DNA from: Sthenelais limicola
Lineage: Eukaryota; Annelida; Polychaeta; Phyllodocida; Sigalionidae
Assembly (NCBI GenBank): GCA_942159475.1
Contig: OW804095.1
Location: 148,108,808-148,172,807 of the forward strand
DNA: 64,000 nucleotides
Direction of reading: 5' to 3'
Shown here: piece after piece, positions 1 to 11,503 of the stretch
How the letters are laid out: every line of letters starts with the position of its first letter
How positions within the stretch are numbered: position 1 is the first letter of the stretch
Position numbers and translations under genes: made by a program
Notes under the pieces: model-generated
Database searches by the model: none
What the model saw: only the letters and a program-made list of their open reading frames with translations
Told to the model about the DNA's origin: nothing

Positions 1-119
1 GTGGATGCTGGGTCATGCAGAGGGGGAGGGATGAGGGGTAGCTGGGTAAGGTCATCTAGAAATGTACACTCGGAAACTCTCTGCATAATTGTTAGCCCTA
101 TTATTGGCCCTATTCATTG

Positions 120-182
120 ATTTATACTATGTATATGTTTACTGAATAAAAGTTGTATAATGATAATAATAATAATAATAGT
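120..182 (+). repeat. LINE/SINE-like 3' tail with (ATA)n
   Basis: An AATAAA-containing segment at about 145 runs into a short ATA/TAA triplet tract (about 161-181). A polyadenylation-like signal followed by a short tandem tail is usual for the 3' end of non-LTR retrotransposons. No coding part is visible upstream, so the class is an inference. Confidence 0.4.
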
Positions 183-436
183 GATGTGATGTGAAAAATG
201 AGTCACAATCAATCAATCTAGCCAAAGCTAAGAGACCTCTTCCACATCTGTTGCTTATGACTTTAAAACATGTTGCTACCTGCCAAAAAGCCTTCTGGGT
301 CTTGTGGACCTGTAGACAGAAAAATAATTTCTTCCCAGCTGGTAGGAATTGCCTAGGAATCACACTATGCATTGTGATTCCTGCTCAAGGGAATAAAGTG
401 TTGGAATATCTACATACAATGTTCCTTTCCAATGGT

Positions 437-610
437 CCTGGGTACGACCTTAAAGTGCCTTTCTGTCTCTTTTCTCTGTCTCTCTCTCCCTTCTTCTCTA
501 TCTCTATTTCCTGGGTATGATCATAAACTGCCCCCCTCTCAGCTCTCCCGCCCTTGATATAACCATATTAAATGTGTTGATAAGGGCGTAAAGCAACCAA
601 TCTCACTCAC
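437..610 (+). repeat. Dispersed repeat J, copy 1
   Basis: Nearly identical to 47594-47791. It starts at CCTGGGTA, passes a CT-rich stretch and ends in GGCGTAAAGCAACC followed by CACT repeats. The GGCGTAAAGCAACC plus short tandem tail resembles the 3' end of I/Nimb-type LINEs or SINEs that borrow it. The high similarity of the copies suggests recent movement or duplication. The family assignment is inferred. Confidence 0.55.
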
Positions 611-613
611 TGT

Positions 614-1410
614 TCCTTTCCTTAGCTTATGCAACAGTCCCCCACCCGGCCCCCAACTAGAGCTCCTACCCACTGCCTGTTGTTATTGTGATGAATCGCA
701 GCCACCACCATCTGTGGGACTTTGTGTCAGTGTCCCACACTTTGTCTCCCACCTCCAGGGCAAATATGCTGCCATAAATTGTTTTCTAGACAAAAGCTTG
801 TTTGCTTAGATGGGCCTATACCTTTGTAAGGCTCTACTCAGATAACCATAAGGTTATGATTTGATTTTTGATTTTGAAAATATTTTATTCAGGATCATAT
901 ACATTTCCATATATTAAGCACGAATATTCTCAGTATAGCCTGATTTTATCATCTACATTCAACGTAAATTCTCAAGTAAGAAACAGTCAAGTGAAATATA
1001 GGAATTAGACATAATACTCAAAATATATCACATCAAATCTACTGGCATATATTAACCATATACACACAGTAATGATATGTTTTAAAATACCCATCCACCA
1101 GCGCCGTGCTCTCACACATAAACCATTATTAGTAGGAAAAATCTGTAGTGATAATTACTCATTGTTATTATTTATAATTATTTATAATATAATTAATGAT
1201 ATTGACAACGTTTCATATATTAACCACCCATTACATAGTTTGTTATACATTGCGTGGTTATATCAGACCTACCATCGGGTACATGTCTTGACACCTCCCA
1301 ATACTATTGCCAACATCACAATATGATGCTGTAAGTCTTTCCTAATACTTAATAGGCTTCACTCCACTGACGTTTTTCCCTCTGCGGTTGTTACGATTAC
1401 ATTCTGCAGT
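614..1410. other. Unassigned AT-rich sequence
   Basis: No coding pattern, repeat family or RNA gene could be supported here. The short open frames have neither domain pattern nor splice context. Confidence 0.5.
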
Positions 1411-1411
1411 G

Positions 1412-1957
1412 CATTCTCATCCCGAATATAATGGAGGCGGCCAGAGGAGAGTGTTGATAGGTTGTGCAACATAGGTTCTTTATGACAATTAATATATCAA
1501 AATAACTATGAAACCACGCATTTATAGCCTCATTCTCATCCCGAATATAATAACAATGGAGCAGGCCAGAGGAGAGTGTTGATAAGTTGTGCAACATAGG
1601 TTCTTTATTCCATGATTTGGCCGTGAGCGTACAATATAATCGATATACTTGCCACTCACAAGGTGGACAATATAAACTCCCTGTATTGTACAGTGACGTC
1701 ATGACCGTTCGAGACTATCGGTGAGCGGACAACACAATTTGATGAAATAAATCAAATAAAGTTGTAATAAGTTAAGAATCATGGAATAAAAGCAAGAATA
1801 GCAAAGTATCGTGTCTTTGGGGGCTCATATTCTCTACGGCCTCATAGTTTTCGGCCATACTCAGAGAATATAGCCCCCTCATACGCGATACTGTGCTGTT
1901 CTTGCTATATTATAACAATTAATATATCAAAATAACTATGAAACCACGCATTAGCCT
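1412..1957. repeat. Locally duplicated segment I
   Basis: A unit beginning CATTCTCATCCCGAAT is present at 1412 and again at 1531, a 119-bp offset. Its tail, containing AACTATGAAACCACGC, appears a third time at about 1916-1957, after an intervening hairpin. This is a local duplication. The open frame across it is a by-product. Confidence 0.7.
1791..1906. repeat. Long imperfect hairpin
   Basis: The left arm AGCAAGAATAGCAAAGTATCG (1791-1811, first 20 shown in other entries as AGCAAGAATAGC) is complementary to a right arm ending GTTCTTGCT at 1906. A second nested complementarity (GGGGGCT with AGCCCCC, GAGAATAT with ATATTCTC) extends the stem inward. It has the same architecture as the hairpins at 2101, 12853 and 34070, but a different loop. 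Confidence 0.7.
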
Positions 1958-2100
1958 CAATAAACGTAGTCTAATCCTGTACTGTCGTGTTTATATATAT
2001 TATATAAAGTTTTTAAGAATCTAAGTTATTAAATTCAAAGTGAAACTTCCTCATTGTGTCAGAATCTATGCAGCAGCGGTGCACAAGTCTATTATAGCAT

Positions 2101-2215
2101 TAATACCCGAGGTTTTGGGTGGTCTGGGTGGTCTGTTGCCTGTTCGAGGGGTGTTAGCCCCGAGAATTTCCACCAGGCAACATACCACTTAGACCATCCA
2201 AAACCGAGGGTATTA
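2101..2215. repeat. Long hairpin with conserved apical loop
   Basis: The outer arms TAATACCCGAGG and CGAGGGTATTA pair, and pairing continues through GTTTTGG/CCAAAAC, GGTGGTCT/AGACCA and GTTGCCTG/CAGGCAAC. The apex, read on the minus strand as CTCGGGGCTAACACCCC, matches the apices of the hairpins at 12853-12972 and 34070-34207. Confidence 0.75.
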
Positions 2216-2219
2216 GTGT

Positions 2220-2390
2220 TTTTAGACCCGGTTTGGTCAGATTCGACTGTTATTTACCACTTACTGACTTTTATTTACCAGTTCTTTTGATGTCTATAAC
2301 CCCCATTCCTTACCGGAAGTTGCCGGAAGTGATTGCCGTGGTCTATTGTGAAAAAATACACCCCAGAATCTGACCAAACTGGGTCTAAAA
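2220..2390. mobile_element. Small TIR element (171 bp)
   Basis: Terminal inverted repeats of about 24 bp, starting TTTTAGACCC with the inner part GGTCAGATTC, bound a 171-bp segment. No clear target-site duplication is visible. It abuts the 2101-2215 hairpin, so the two may be halves of one foldback element. Confidence 0.6.
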
Positions 2391-2953
2391 GAAATTGTCC
2401 ACTGTCTAGACTATAATTGACTCATAGTGGTATAGTTTATTTTTCTTTCAAAACTATTTTATTGTTAAAGACTTTATTCAGAATACCATTCTCTCCAACT
2501 GGTAGCATTTTGCATTTTGCCTTGCAACTATTGACCCTCAGTTAGTGTGAGTTATTAAGTTATAAACCTACAATTTATGAGTTATAAACCTACAATGAAA
2601 TATGAATGGTTACAATTAATGGACAAATGGATGGATAACATGTGTTATCTTTGAAAATAACATAAAGGAATGGCATACAAATTATTTGGTATACGATATG
2701 ATAACCATCTGAATCGGATTTTTAAATTCTAACATATACTTTATACAATAATCATTCGTTGATTTTATGCCACATAATTTAGTGCCAAATGTTAAAGTTC
2801 ATCTTGGGATTTACGGAATTTAAAAAAACCTCCATATACAAACAAAAGGGACGTCATTATAGATTCACTGATATCATTATAACTTCCCTTTTAAGAGATT
2901 TATGCTTGAACTTTAGCAATTTTGTTTATAAAATAGTATGCATCACCCAATTT

Positions 2954-3188
2954 GGGTCAGATTTTCAGAAAATGTACAATTGGCAGCTCTACACATTTAG
3001 CAAATTCTCCTAAATTAGGCTGAAAAATGATCAATACTGGGTATATCTGAGTATATTTGGTGTCGCATTGATTTATAGTATCAGTTCTGTTATGTTAAAC
3101 TGCATTTTGAAGCTCATTTTTGTCTTAAATGTGGGTTATTTGAGAGGATTGGTGAAGGCAAATTGTACATTTTCTGAAAATCTGACCC
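2954..3188 (+). mobile_element. MITE family A, 235 bp
   Basis: Ends GGGTCAG and CTGACCC with an inverted repeat of about 28 bp. There is no coding capacity. Flanks are ATTT (left) and ATAT (right), so the 4-bp duplication has decayed or been altered. The GGCAGCTCTACAC side is to the left, taken here as plus orientation. Confidence 0.9.
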
Positions 3189-3494
3189 ATATAACATTGC
3201 ACATTCGGATAGCAAAATGAAATTTCCTTTGTCTAGACAATAATTCACTTCCAGTGGGCGTGACCTGTTTCCCCCTAGGCTTGTCATTGTTCTTAAAATA
3301 TTCATAAGTGAATATGACATTTGACAGGAGGAAGTCATCATTATTGGAGATAACATTGATTGTGTGCTGCGATAATGTGGCAAATTACACATGTTACCAT
3401 TGTCTGGGGGAAAACAAAGCAGTTGCTGTCAAGTGTTGATTCATAGCAGTCATACTTGTGCATGAAAATTGCCAATGTGTTTCTGTAAATATAT

Positions 3495-3729
3495 GGGTCA
3501 AATCGTCAGAAAATGTACAATTGGCAGTCCTACACATTGAGGAAATTCTGCTAAATTAGGCTGGAAAATGATGAATACCGGGTATATCTGTCTATATTTG
3601 GTGTCGCGTTGATTTATGATATCTGTTTTGCTATTTTAAGCAGCATTTTGAAGCTCATTTCTGTCTTAAATATGGGTTGTTTGAGAGAATTGGTGAAGGC
3701 GAATTGTAAATTTTCTGAACATCTGACCC
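3495..3729 (+). mobile_element. MITE family A, 235 bp
   Basis: Full-length copy flanked by ATAT on both sides. The left end carries substitutions (GGGTCAAATCG). Confidence 0.9.
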
Positions 3730-4001
3730 ATATACTTGGACTGTTGTTTAACAGCTTGTCAATGATGCACACATTCTTAGAACTGAACGACGTTTGACAA
3801 GGGAGAGTAATTATTCTAGGGAAATAGCATTGATTATCTGCAGAGATAATGAGGGTGTACAAATGTTGATAAGGGTACGAACATAAACAATGCAGTGGCT
3901 TGCTGGGTATCATTACATAGTCACTGCCTTGAACAGAGTTGGGCATAGACTAAAAGGAATAACAACCTGCATTTCAGGCCTGCTGGTGCACAGATAAACG
4001 A

Positions 4002-4067
4002 TTAATAACCGATATTTCGGGCCTTAATAACCGATATTTCGGGCCTTAATAACCGATATTTCGGGCC
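4002..4067. repeat. 22-bp tandem repeat, 3 copies
   Basis: TTAATAACCGATATTTCGGG plus CC is repeated exactly at 4002, 4024 and 4046. Each unit holds the inverted pair CCGA/TCGG. Flanking GGCCTGCTGGTG and GGCCTGGTGGTG are themselves related, so the array grew inside a larger duplicated context. Confidence 0.85.
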
Positions 4068-4086
4068 TGGTGGTGTACTGTATTTA

Positions 4087-4275
4087 ACAGTGATCTCATG
4101 TAAATAGCCATAAAACAAGACTTCATGCTTCCCTTCATGCATTTAGTTTTTATAGATCATTTTACACAAGCTATGATATTGGTGAAAAGATTCTTGCATA
4201 ATTTTCTTTGATAGAATTGTTGCTAAATATGTGTATGTGAGATTTGAACTGAATCCATCCCAGCATGCACTGTAA
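4087..4275 (+). mobile_element. MITE family H, 5'-truncated fragment
   Basis: Matches the inner and right part of the element at 37487-37833 (CATGCATTT, GATATTGG, CCCAGCATGCACTG). It breaks off where a family A fragment begins at 4286. Confidence 0.65.
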
Positions 4276-4285
4276 TAGCCATATA

Positions 4286-4497
4286 TAATTGGCAGCGGTA
4301 CACATTTAGTAAAATCTGCTAAATTAGGCTGCAATTTGGCCAATACTAGGTAAATTCGAGTATATTCAGCATTGCATTGATTCTAGCAATCTGTTTGGTT
4401 AGGTTGAACTGTATTTTGAACTTTATTTTCGTCTGAAATTTGGGTTATTTGAGAAGATTGGCGAAGTTGAATTGTACATTTTCTGAAAATCTGACCC
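4286..4497 (+). mobile_element. MITE family A, left end missing
   Basis: Starts at ATTGGCAGC inside the element and runs to an intact right end CTGACCC. The terminal 25 bp or so of the left inverted repeat is absent, replaced by the family H fragment. Confidence 0.8.
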
Positions 4498-5025
4498 TAT
4501 TATACCCTGAATTACTATACAAATTAGTGCTAATGCAATTCCTCTGCTGTGTGATGGTTGTCACAATATGGACAAGTGGACACTCATTACTATTTTACCT
4601 TTTATAGATTCCTCTATCAGTATCATCAGTTCAAGCTATTAATTTTTTTCTTCCAACTGTTTCAATTCTTTCCATTGTCGACACAATTGTCTGGGCGATG
4701 ATAGGGTATTTGTGCCGCTCCATTACTATGGATGAATGTAAAAACTTGAAAAGTGCAAGCTAGGCAGGTTTCCAGCTGGCAATGACATCGAGTTATAATT
4801 GTGACAAAAATTCCCTTGCAATGTTTCTTAATAATGGAGGAGTGGGACCTGGTCCTGGGTAGGATGGCAGCAGTGACTGGGATACTTAAAGCCGCATTCT
4901 TGGCAAACTGGATTCTCAATTTATTATGGTACTGTTATATGTTTATATAAGGATGTGAAGTCATTATACAAGAATTTGAATCAGCCGAGAGTGGTGTTCA
5001 CCACAGGAAAGGATTTCCAAAAGAT
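4498..5025. other. Unassigned sequence
   Basis: No gene, RNA or repeat family is recognisable between the two family A copies. Confidence 0.4.
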
Positions 5026-5029
5026 AAAT

Positions 5030-5264
5030 GGGTCAGATTTTCAGCAAATGTACAATTCGCCTTCACCAATTCGCTCAAATAATCCACATTTAAGACAAAA
5101 ATTAGCTTCAAAATGCAGTTTAACATATCACAACTGATACTATAAATCAATGCGACACCAAATGTACTCAGATATACCCGGTATTCTTCATTTTTCAGCC
5201 TAATTTGGGAGAATTTCCTAAATCTGTAGAGCTGCCAATTGTACATTTTCTGAAAATCTGACCC
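5030..5264 (-). mobile_element. MITE family A, 235 bp, TSD AAAT
   Basis: Full length, inverted orientation (CGCCTTCACCAAT on the left side). AAAT at 5026-5029 and 5265-5268 forms a clean 4-bp target duplication, one of the diagnostic non-ATAT cases. Confidence 0.92.
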
Positions 5265-5289
5265 AAATATGGACTTCTATGGACCATGC

Positions 5290-5590
5290 AGCTAAAGTTG
5301 GACAAAATGGACAAAATACTTAGACAAAATCCTGCAAGGTTTTGGTCAAATCACTTAAATCAGATTGGTTGGAGAGGAACGGCATAACAAGCCCTTTCCT
5401 GTTACAGGGCTTCACAGGGCTTATTATCGCTCACTTGCATCCGTTTTTCTCAGCCGATTAGACTAAGACATCACAGCATCAGAATATTGATAAATTCAAT
5501 CCTATAAGTCATAATATGAGTAAATTGGGTAAGACTTCCTTTGTCGTATCATAGCTGAGAATGCAGCTGCATCCTTAGCTAACATTGATC
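5290..5590 (+). repeat. Dispersed repeat G, copy
   Basis: Shares TTATTATCGCTCAC, an AGCAG/AGCATCAGAATATTGATAAAT block and an end GAATGCAGCTGC with copies near 7840, 35840, 49310 and 53130. The terminal pieces are roughly inverted (GCTGCA...TCAGC), suggesting an old MITE-like element. Confidence 0.55.
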
Positions 5591-5659
5591 GAACACTGAA
5601 AAACAGTCTTGAATATTGTCTAATCACTGTGTCAGTCCTATCACATTGTATTTTTTATC

Positions 5660-5739
5660 ATATTAAACTCTTCCTTTTGTTTCTATTATAGGTGAGTTGT
5701 ACCTTTAAATCGATGCCATTTTCAGCATGACTGGTATGT
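5660..5739 (+). promoter_or_regulatory. Candidate recursive splice site 1
   Basis: The pyrimidine tract CTTCCTTTTGTTTCTATTAT ends in AG at 5690-5691 and is followed with no gap by GTGAGT (5692-5697). A branch-point-like TATTAAAC lies upstream. A second 5' splice-like CTG|GTATGT begins at 5734, so an optional 42-nt RS-exon (5692-5733) can be drawn, and it has stops in all frames. Fused 3'/5' splice signals inside long introns are the recursive-splicing layout known from insects and vertebrates. That this site works is an inference. Confidence 0.5.
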
Positions 5740-6770
5740 ATACAGTGTTCATGAGCTGCTGGTCCTTGCGGCCAAAATGAGAATGATAAAATTTATGGAC
5801 AACTGAGGATAATAACATTTCTTCTAAATAAGCTGGGTCAATGCCTGTACAATAAAACCACATATAAATTATTATACCCACTTAAGGCTTGGTTTATAGC
5901 TGTCATGCTTTCCTGAGCAGTTATAAATCATATCAATAGTGTGACAATTTTGCTGTGACCATTTGTGACCCTACTATGAAAAGATTTTTTCATGGATTCA
6001 AGATAATTTCACGGACCTTCTGGCTTCTCTTTTTATACTGTTGTTATTCATAATATTGATATAGACATCATTCATTGAAGAGTTTATCAAGGTTATCTGT
6101 CAATATTTGTTTATAATACAATGGTTTTGTATAGAGACAATCTTGTGCTATTATGAGTAGTATACTTTCAGCAGGGATGATACAATCGATACATATATAT
6201 CACATAGTTGATAAGATGTGGATGATTTTATGGATACTTTTTATTGGCCCGATATTTAAATACAATTACAAATACGCATAACTAACAATGGTAGTTATTT
6301 GCATGCGTTGCCATATTCAAAATATTTTAACTCACTGTATACTATTACCTCACTACACATACATCTTCTGTAAGAAAAGTATAGTAATGATGATAATTAT
6401 ATGGTAATTTATACAGTCTGTAACAATATATTTCTTTATATAAGAGGTGATGGAGTGAGAGGCTGCGCAGGTAACTCCATTAGGTTATGATTCAGATAGA
6501 ACTTCTTATGTTAAAAGGAATTTAATGGTGAAAAAAAGGCCACGATATACCAGGAAATGGATGGAGGAAAAGGTTATTAAAATAAGAAGCTAGCTTTTAT
6601 TGTTAGTTTAAAAAGAATATTAATAGGAAGTTTAACTGATAAAATTGAACAGGAACATAATCTAGTTGTCACATCCAGATTTGGGCGGAAATCTCTCATT
6701 ATTCTATCCTAAAAAAAGTGAATAAGAGCTCTTGCATAAACAAGCTGGAAAAGCACCTTAGGATAAAACC
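5740..6770. other. Unassigned AT-rich sequence
   Basis: No coding or repeat signal could be supported in this kilobase. Confidence 0.45.
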
Positions 6771-6776
6771 AGATGT

Positions 6777-7011
6777 GGGTAAGATTTTCAGAAAATGGAC
6801 AATTCGCCTTCACCAATCCTCTCAAATAATCCACATTTAAGACAAAAGTGAGATTCAAAATACAGTTTAATATAACAGAACTGATACTTTAAATCATTGC
6901 GATACCAAATATACTCAGATATACCCAGTATTCTTCTTTTTCCAGCCTAATTTAGGAGAATTTCCTAAATGGGTAGAGCTGCCAATTGTACATTTTCAGA
7001 AAATCTGACCC
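6777..7011 (-). mobile_element. MITE family A, 235 bp, TSD ATGT
   Basis: Full length, inverted orientation. ATGT at 6773-6776 and 7012-7015 is a clean 4-bp duplication. The left end is GGGTAAG, one change from the family. Confidence 0.92.
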
Positions 7012-7406
7012 ATGTACATTATGATGCGCACTTCAGGCTGGGTTTGATGTTTTCTGTCCAGTGATGAATCACACTGGGTGCGGTGTGAGTGCAGGCCAGT
7101 CAGGCGGGAGGAGTGCACTGTCAGGCTGGTCTGTAGGTGGGTGTCTGCACCGGTGGAGATGTAGTTGATTATATATGGGTGTTTACATGTGTTTATAGGT
7201 GTGGCTTGTACCACTTTCACATAACGTAACTTAAATGAAGCGAACTGAAGCAAATCAAATCGTTGTGAACTGGTTTCTAAATACGGTTCTGTTCACATTA
7301 TAATATAAATGTGCTTTGTTGTGCTTTGGACAATCTGCCTTTGTTCACACTACACCCTGTATATTTCAATTTAAACTACTGACCAACATGACTTGATTCA
7401 CTTCGG

Positions 7407-7700
7407 TTCAATTCAATTCAATTCAAGAATTCTTTATTGCTGATGTTCGTACAATAAGGTGGTCCAACTATCTAAATAAACATGCATCTACATAGGTCTT
7501 CCATTGGATGCCTGATTCCCGTTTTTGAGCTTTCTTTTGTTTACTCTATTTCTACTACGGTTTTCTAAGACTACCATGTTGTTTTTAATGAGATCATAAG
7601 GTACAATGGTTTTTGGAGTTTGAACGGTTGATGAGTACATTACAAGGTTTTAACATGAGAGGGTAATATAGTTTGTCCGGACAAGTGATGTACTTCAGAC
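7407..7700 (-). mobile_element. LINE 3' end, (TTGAA)n tail
   Basis: Read on the minus strand, a 3' untranslated-like segment ends in AATAAAGAATTC then TTGAAT repeats. A second copy lies at 41233-41500 with about 85-90% similarity by eye. A short pentanucleotide tail is usual for CR1/L2-like LINEs. No reverse transcriptase coding is present here. Confidence 0.65.
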
Positions 7701-7839
7701 GGTAACAGTTATAAGGCAGGGTACAGCATAGGTAACTCACTACCTCAAATAACATTGGGAATGCTAAGGATTATTATTGCTATTTGTTATTTAGTGCTTT
7801 CTAAACGTAAACACTCACCTGTACACCATTCCAGGTTCA

Positions 7840-8020
7840 CTTTCACTTATTATCACTCACTTGCACCCGTTTTCTCTCATCCAATTCAACTTCAAACTCT
7901 TATATAAACATAAAACAGCAGCAGAATATTGATACATTAAGTCCTATAGGTAATTTCATGAGTAAATATGGTAAGGCCTTTTTGGTCTAATAGCCGAGAT
8001 CGCAGCTTTAACAGACACTG
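7840..8020 (+). repeat. Dispersed repeat G, partial copy
   Basis: Carries TTATCACTCACTTGCACCCG, the AGCAGCAGAATATTGATAC block and the right end TAGCCGAGATCGCAGC. The left part is missing. Confidence 0.5.
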
Positions 8021-8035
8021 CAGCTTTAGTAAGCA

Positions 8036-8128
8036 TGCCCCAGGCCAGACTTGAACTCAGAACGTCTGTATTCCATGTCTGGTGCAATTACCCCATCTAC
8101 TGTGCAATTACCCTCTGGGCTATCAGGC
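8036..8128 (-). mobile_element. tRNA-derived SINE head
   Basis: On the minus strand there is an A-box-like TAGCCCAGAGGGT followed by a B-box-like GAGTTCAAGTCTG. The box spacing is enlarged by a duplicated GGTAATTGCAC. The boxes are internal RNA polymerase III promoter elements. The sequence between them does not fold as a normal tRNA, so a SINE head is preferred over a tRNA gene. Confidence 0.55.
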
Positions 8129-8298
8129 ACCGGGTTATTATGTGCATTACAGTTCACACAGCATCACATATCTGAGAGTGTGAGGAAGGAAACGTAGTCA
8201 CTTCCAATTGAACCCAAACACCTCCTTTCATTAAACGTTTTGAACAATTACATTATCATTTTCAGAATGATTAAACATCTTCATCTATGCAAATATTA

Positions 8299-8535
8299 TA
8301 AGATAAGATAAGATAAGAACTACTTTATTCATCAAATTGGTATAAATTACACAATAAACAGGTATACAGACATCTAGATTACCTCCAGTTCTCCCTGACG
8401 TTACCTTTAGGCCTAAAATTTTGTTTTTACATGGCTTTTAGCTAATCTAATGTACATTTAAGTTACAGTGATATAATAATTAAAATATTAAAATATAAGA
8501 TATATAAGTAAGAAGGAGCAGAGAAGTCTTATATA
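8299..8535 (-). mobile_element. LINE/SINE 3' end, (TTATC)n tail
   Basis: Minus-strand AATAAAGTAGTTC is followed by four TTATC units (plus strand 8299-8318). This is a second retroposon 3'-tail type, distinct from the (TTGAA)n one. Confidence 0.55.
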
Positions 8536-9527
8536 CTTCCCCTTTCTCACATCGATATTAGTGGACTTAGTTTAATCAGTTAAACACTATAGGGATGAAA
8601 CAGGTAAAATATGTCAACCTGTAAACAAGAGCAATGTATTTTGGTCCCTTACAAACGAAAATATTTAACTATTTGCTAAATAGCATTTCATCGGTAGCAG
8701 CTGAGAAATGGTTAAGAAAATGGACATTGAAAACACATTAAGAATTGGTTAAACATCTCCTATTCCTTAGATCCAATGTTTTCCTCCTCATACAACATGT
8801 ATTATTTGCAATATAGCATGTTATCAGGCAGAATTGTTTGTAAAAAATCCCGATGAGAGCTGCATTACCAACTCTTACCAAATTTCAGCATGAGAAGTGA
8901 GACACTATTTGAGCTCTCGCTTCCCCCTTACCTCACTCCCACTACTGAGGGACGCCTGTGATGACGTCATAGAGTGATGATTGGTCTGTAAAGAGGGAGA
9001 AATGTTTAAACTTTGCCATAATGCCTCTCCATACACGCTGTCAATGTTAGCATCAGCTTCCAGGCAGGTCTGCCAATAGCAGGTCATATTCCAGGACAAT
9101 CAGTGCGCAGAGTTCTTGTCATAACCATTATACTTACAAGGGAAAAACAGGCATACTGACAAACAACTAATATATGTACAGCATTATCGTTTTATATGAT
9201 CTTTCTATTCTATTATGTCATTTTTATTATTCACTTGAGGAAATAAACGGGTAGGTCCAGGTGCATTACTAAACAAGACAGAGAATATAAAAAAACAGTT
9301 TTATGTCTGATGGGGGAATTACACTGAGGATCAACTTAAAGGCAACTTGCCTAGTGACAGATATGATTGAAGTTTCTTTTATATACAGGGTGTATAAAAT
9401 ATATAAATAAGAATGGTTAAACTGATATTGACTGTTTGCATATAAAAAGAAATAAGGGATCCCAAACGAGCTTAACTGAAAACTAAAAGGCTAGGATTAA
9501 AACTAATATTTGAAGGTCCCACCATTT
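8536..9527. other. Unassigned sequence
   Basis: No supported gene or repeat family. The AAATTTCAGCATGAG region near 8880 and the GACGTCAT near 8963 are isolated matches only. Confidence 0.45.
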
Positions 9528-10806
9528 TCTCCACCTCCACCAGTACCAACACATCCCCCTCCACCTCCACCACCATCACCACCACCACCTCCTCCACTTG
9601 CAACACTTCTACCTCCACCACTTCCACCAACACCTCCTCCTCTACATCCACCATCCTACACCACCCCCACCAACACCAACACCTCCTCCTCTACATCCAC
9701 CATCCTACACCACCCCCACCAACACCAACACCTCCTCCTCTACATCCACCACCCCCATCTACACCACCACCACCAACACCAACACCTCCTCCTCTACATC
9801 CACCCCCCCCCTCTACACCACCACCACCAACACCAACACCTCCTCCTCTACATCCACTACCCCCATCTACACCACCACCACCAACACCAACACCTCCTCC
9901 TCTACATCCACTACCCCCATCTACACCACCACCACCAACACCAACACCTCCTCCTCTACATCCACCACCCCCATCTACACCACCACCACCAACACCACCC
10001 CCATCAACACCACCAACACCAACACCACCCCCATCAACACTCCCCCATCAACACCACCCCCATCAACACCAACAACCCCACCATCACCTCCACCACCACC
10101 TCCACCACCTCCACCACCACCACCACCTCCACCTCCACCAACAACACCACCACCACCTCCACCACTTCCACCACCACCTCCACCACCACCTCCACCACCA
10201 CCTCCACCACCACCTCCACCACTTCCACCACCACCTCCACCACCACCTACACCACCACCACCTACACCACCACCACCTCCATATTCAATACGACCACCAC
10301 CTCCACCACCACCTCTACCACCACCTCCACCTCCACCACCACCACCTCCACCACCACCTCTACCACCACCTCCACCTCCACCTCCACCACCACCACCTCC
10401 ACCACCACCTCCACCTCCACCTCCACCTCCACCACCACCACCACCACCACCTCCACCACCTCCACCACCACCACCACCACCACCTACACCACCACCTACA
10501 CCACCACCACCACCTCCACCACCACCACCACCTACACCACCACCTCCACCTCCACCACCACCACCTCCACCACCACCTCTACCACCACCTCCACCTCCAC
10601 CTCCACCACCACCACCTCCACCACCACCTCCACCTCCACCTCCACCTCCACCTCCACCACCACCACCACCACCAACAACACCAACACCAACAACACCACC
10701 ACCATCACCACCACCACCACCTCCACCACCCCAACCACCCCACCACCTCCACCACCTCCACCACCACCTCCACCACCTCCACCACCACCTCCACCACCAC
10801 CAACAA
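9528..10806. repeat. 1.3-kb CCA/CCT compound tandem repeat
   Basis: Built from CCA, CCT and related triplets. The first part (9629-9990) is a minisatellite of about 54 bp, with unit starts AACACCTCCTCC at 9629, 9679, 9728, 9781, 9835, 9889 and 9943. The rest is a purer CCACCTCCA-type tract. Long open frames result because the triplet period excludes stops. The implied poly-Pro, poly-Thr or poly-Gly proteins have no domain or start context. The complementary strand is rich in GGTGG and GGAGG, which can form two-tier G-quadruplexes. Confidence 0.95.
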
Positions 10807-11264
10807 TGCCCATTTAAGGACGCTTCATCACTGACAGTAGTATAGAGAAGTGGCACAAGTCATCCTGCGACCTCGTGCCCTGTGCCTGGGGGTATTTGTG
10901 TCTGGTAGTGTGGGGTGGGTATATGTGATTAAGCGTATCACAAGTACATTCCACCCTACCAGCTGTACACAGCCCACCAGCCCACAAGCACATGTATACA
11001 TACTATAGGTGAGAGCCAACAAGTCCTTGGCGCATGTAAAACAATTGATTATATGCACATTCCACTGGAATGATATATGATAGATAAGGTGTAATAAACA
11101 TATTTGTATTGTATGTGTCCAATGAATATCAATAATTGAATTAATCTGTATTTCCTTAACATCACGATTATAGTTTTATTGGAAAAGGGAAGAGCTTTCT
11201 ACACACTGTACAGGTCTTCCAGGTCCAGGAGATCTTAGAGATGCTCAGATGGAGTCTATTGTAT
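10807..11264. other. Unassigned sequence
   Basis: Nothing recognisable beyond short GT-rich runs. Confidence 0.4.
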
Positions 11265-11268
11265 ACAT

Positions 11269-11503
11269 GGGTCAGATGTTCAGAAAATGTACAATTGGCA
11301 GCTCTACACATTTAGTAAATTATTCACAATTAGGCTGCAATTTGGCCAATACTAGGTGAATTCGAGAATATTCGGCATTTATTTGATTCTAGCAATCTGT
11401 TTGGTTAGGTTCAACTGTATTTTGAAGTTTATTTTCGTCTCAAATTTGGGTCATTTGAGAAGATTGGCGAATTTGAATTGTACATTTTCTGAAAATCTGA
11501 CCC
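11269..11503 (+). mobile_element. MITE family A, 235 bp, TSD ACAT
   Basis: Full length, with ACAT at 11265-11268 and 11504-11507. A perfect non-ATAT duplication. Confidence 0.93.

Noticed and set aside
2954..3188. Tc1/mariner assignment for family A from apparent TA flanks
   Set aside because: Copies outside ATAT contexts show 4-bp duplications, so TA is a by-product of ATAT targets.
3114..5246. Frames with recurring peptides such as MYNWQLYTFRKF and KANCTFSENLTH
   Set aside because: They are translations of the ends of family A MITEs and recur wherever the MITE occurs.
7813..7820. Minus-strand AGGTGAGT
   Set aside because: No pyrimidine tract upstream; donor-like only.
9510..10856. Long open frames of up to 435 codons on both strands
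   Set aside because: They arise from a triplet-period repeat that excludes stops in every frame. Predicted products are poly-Pro, poly-Thr or poly-Gly with no domain, and several overlap on opposite strands.
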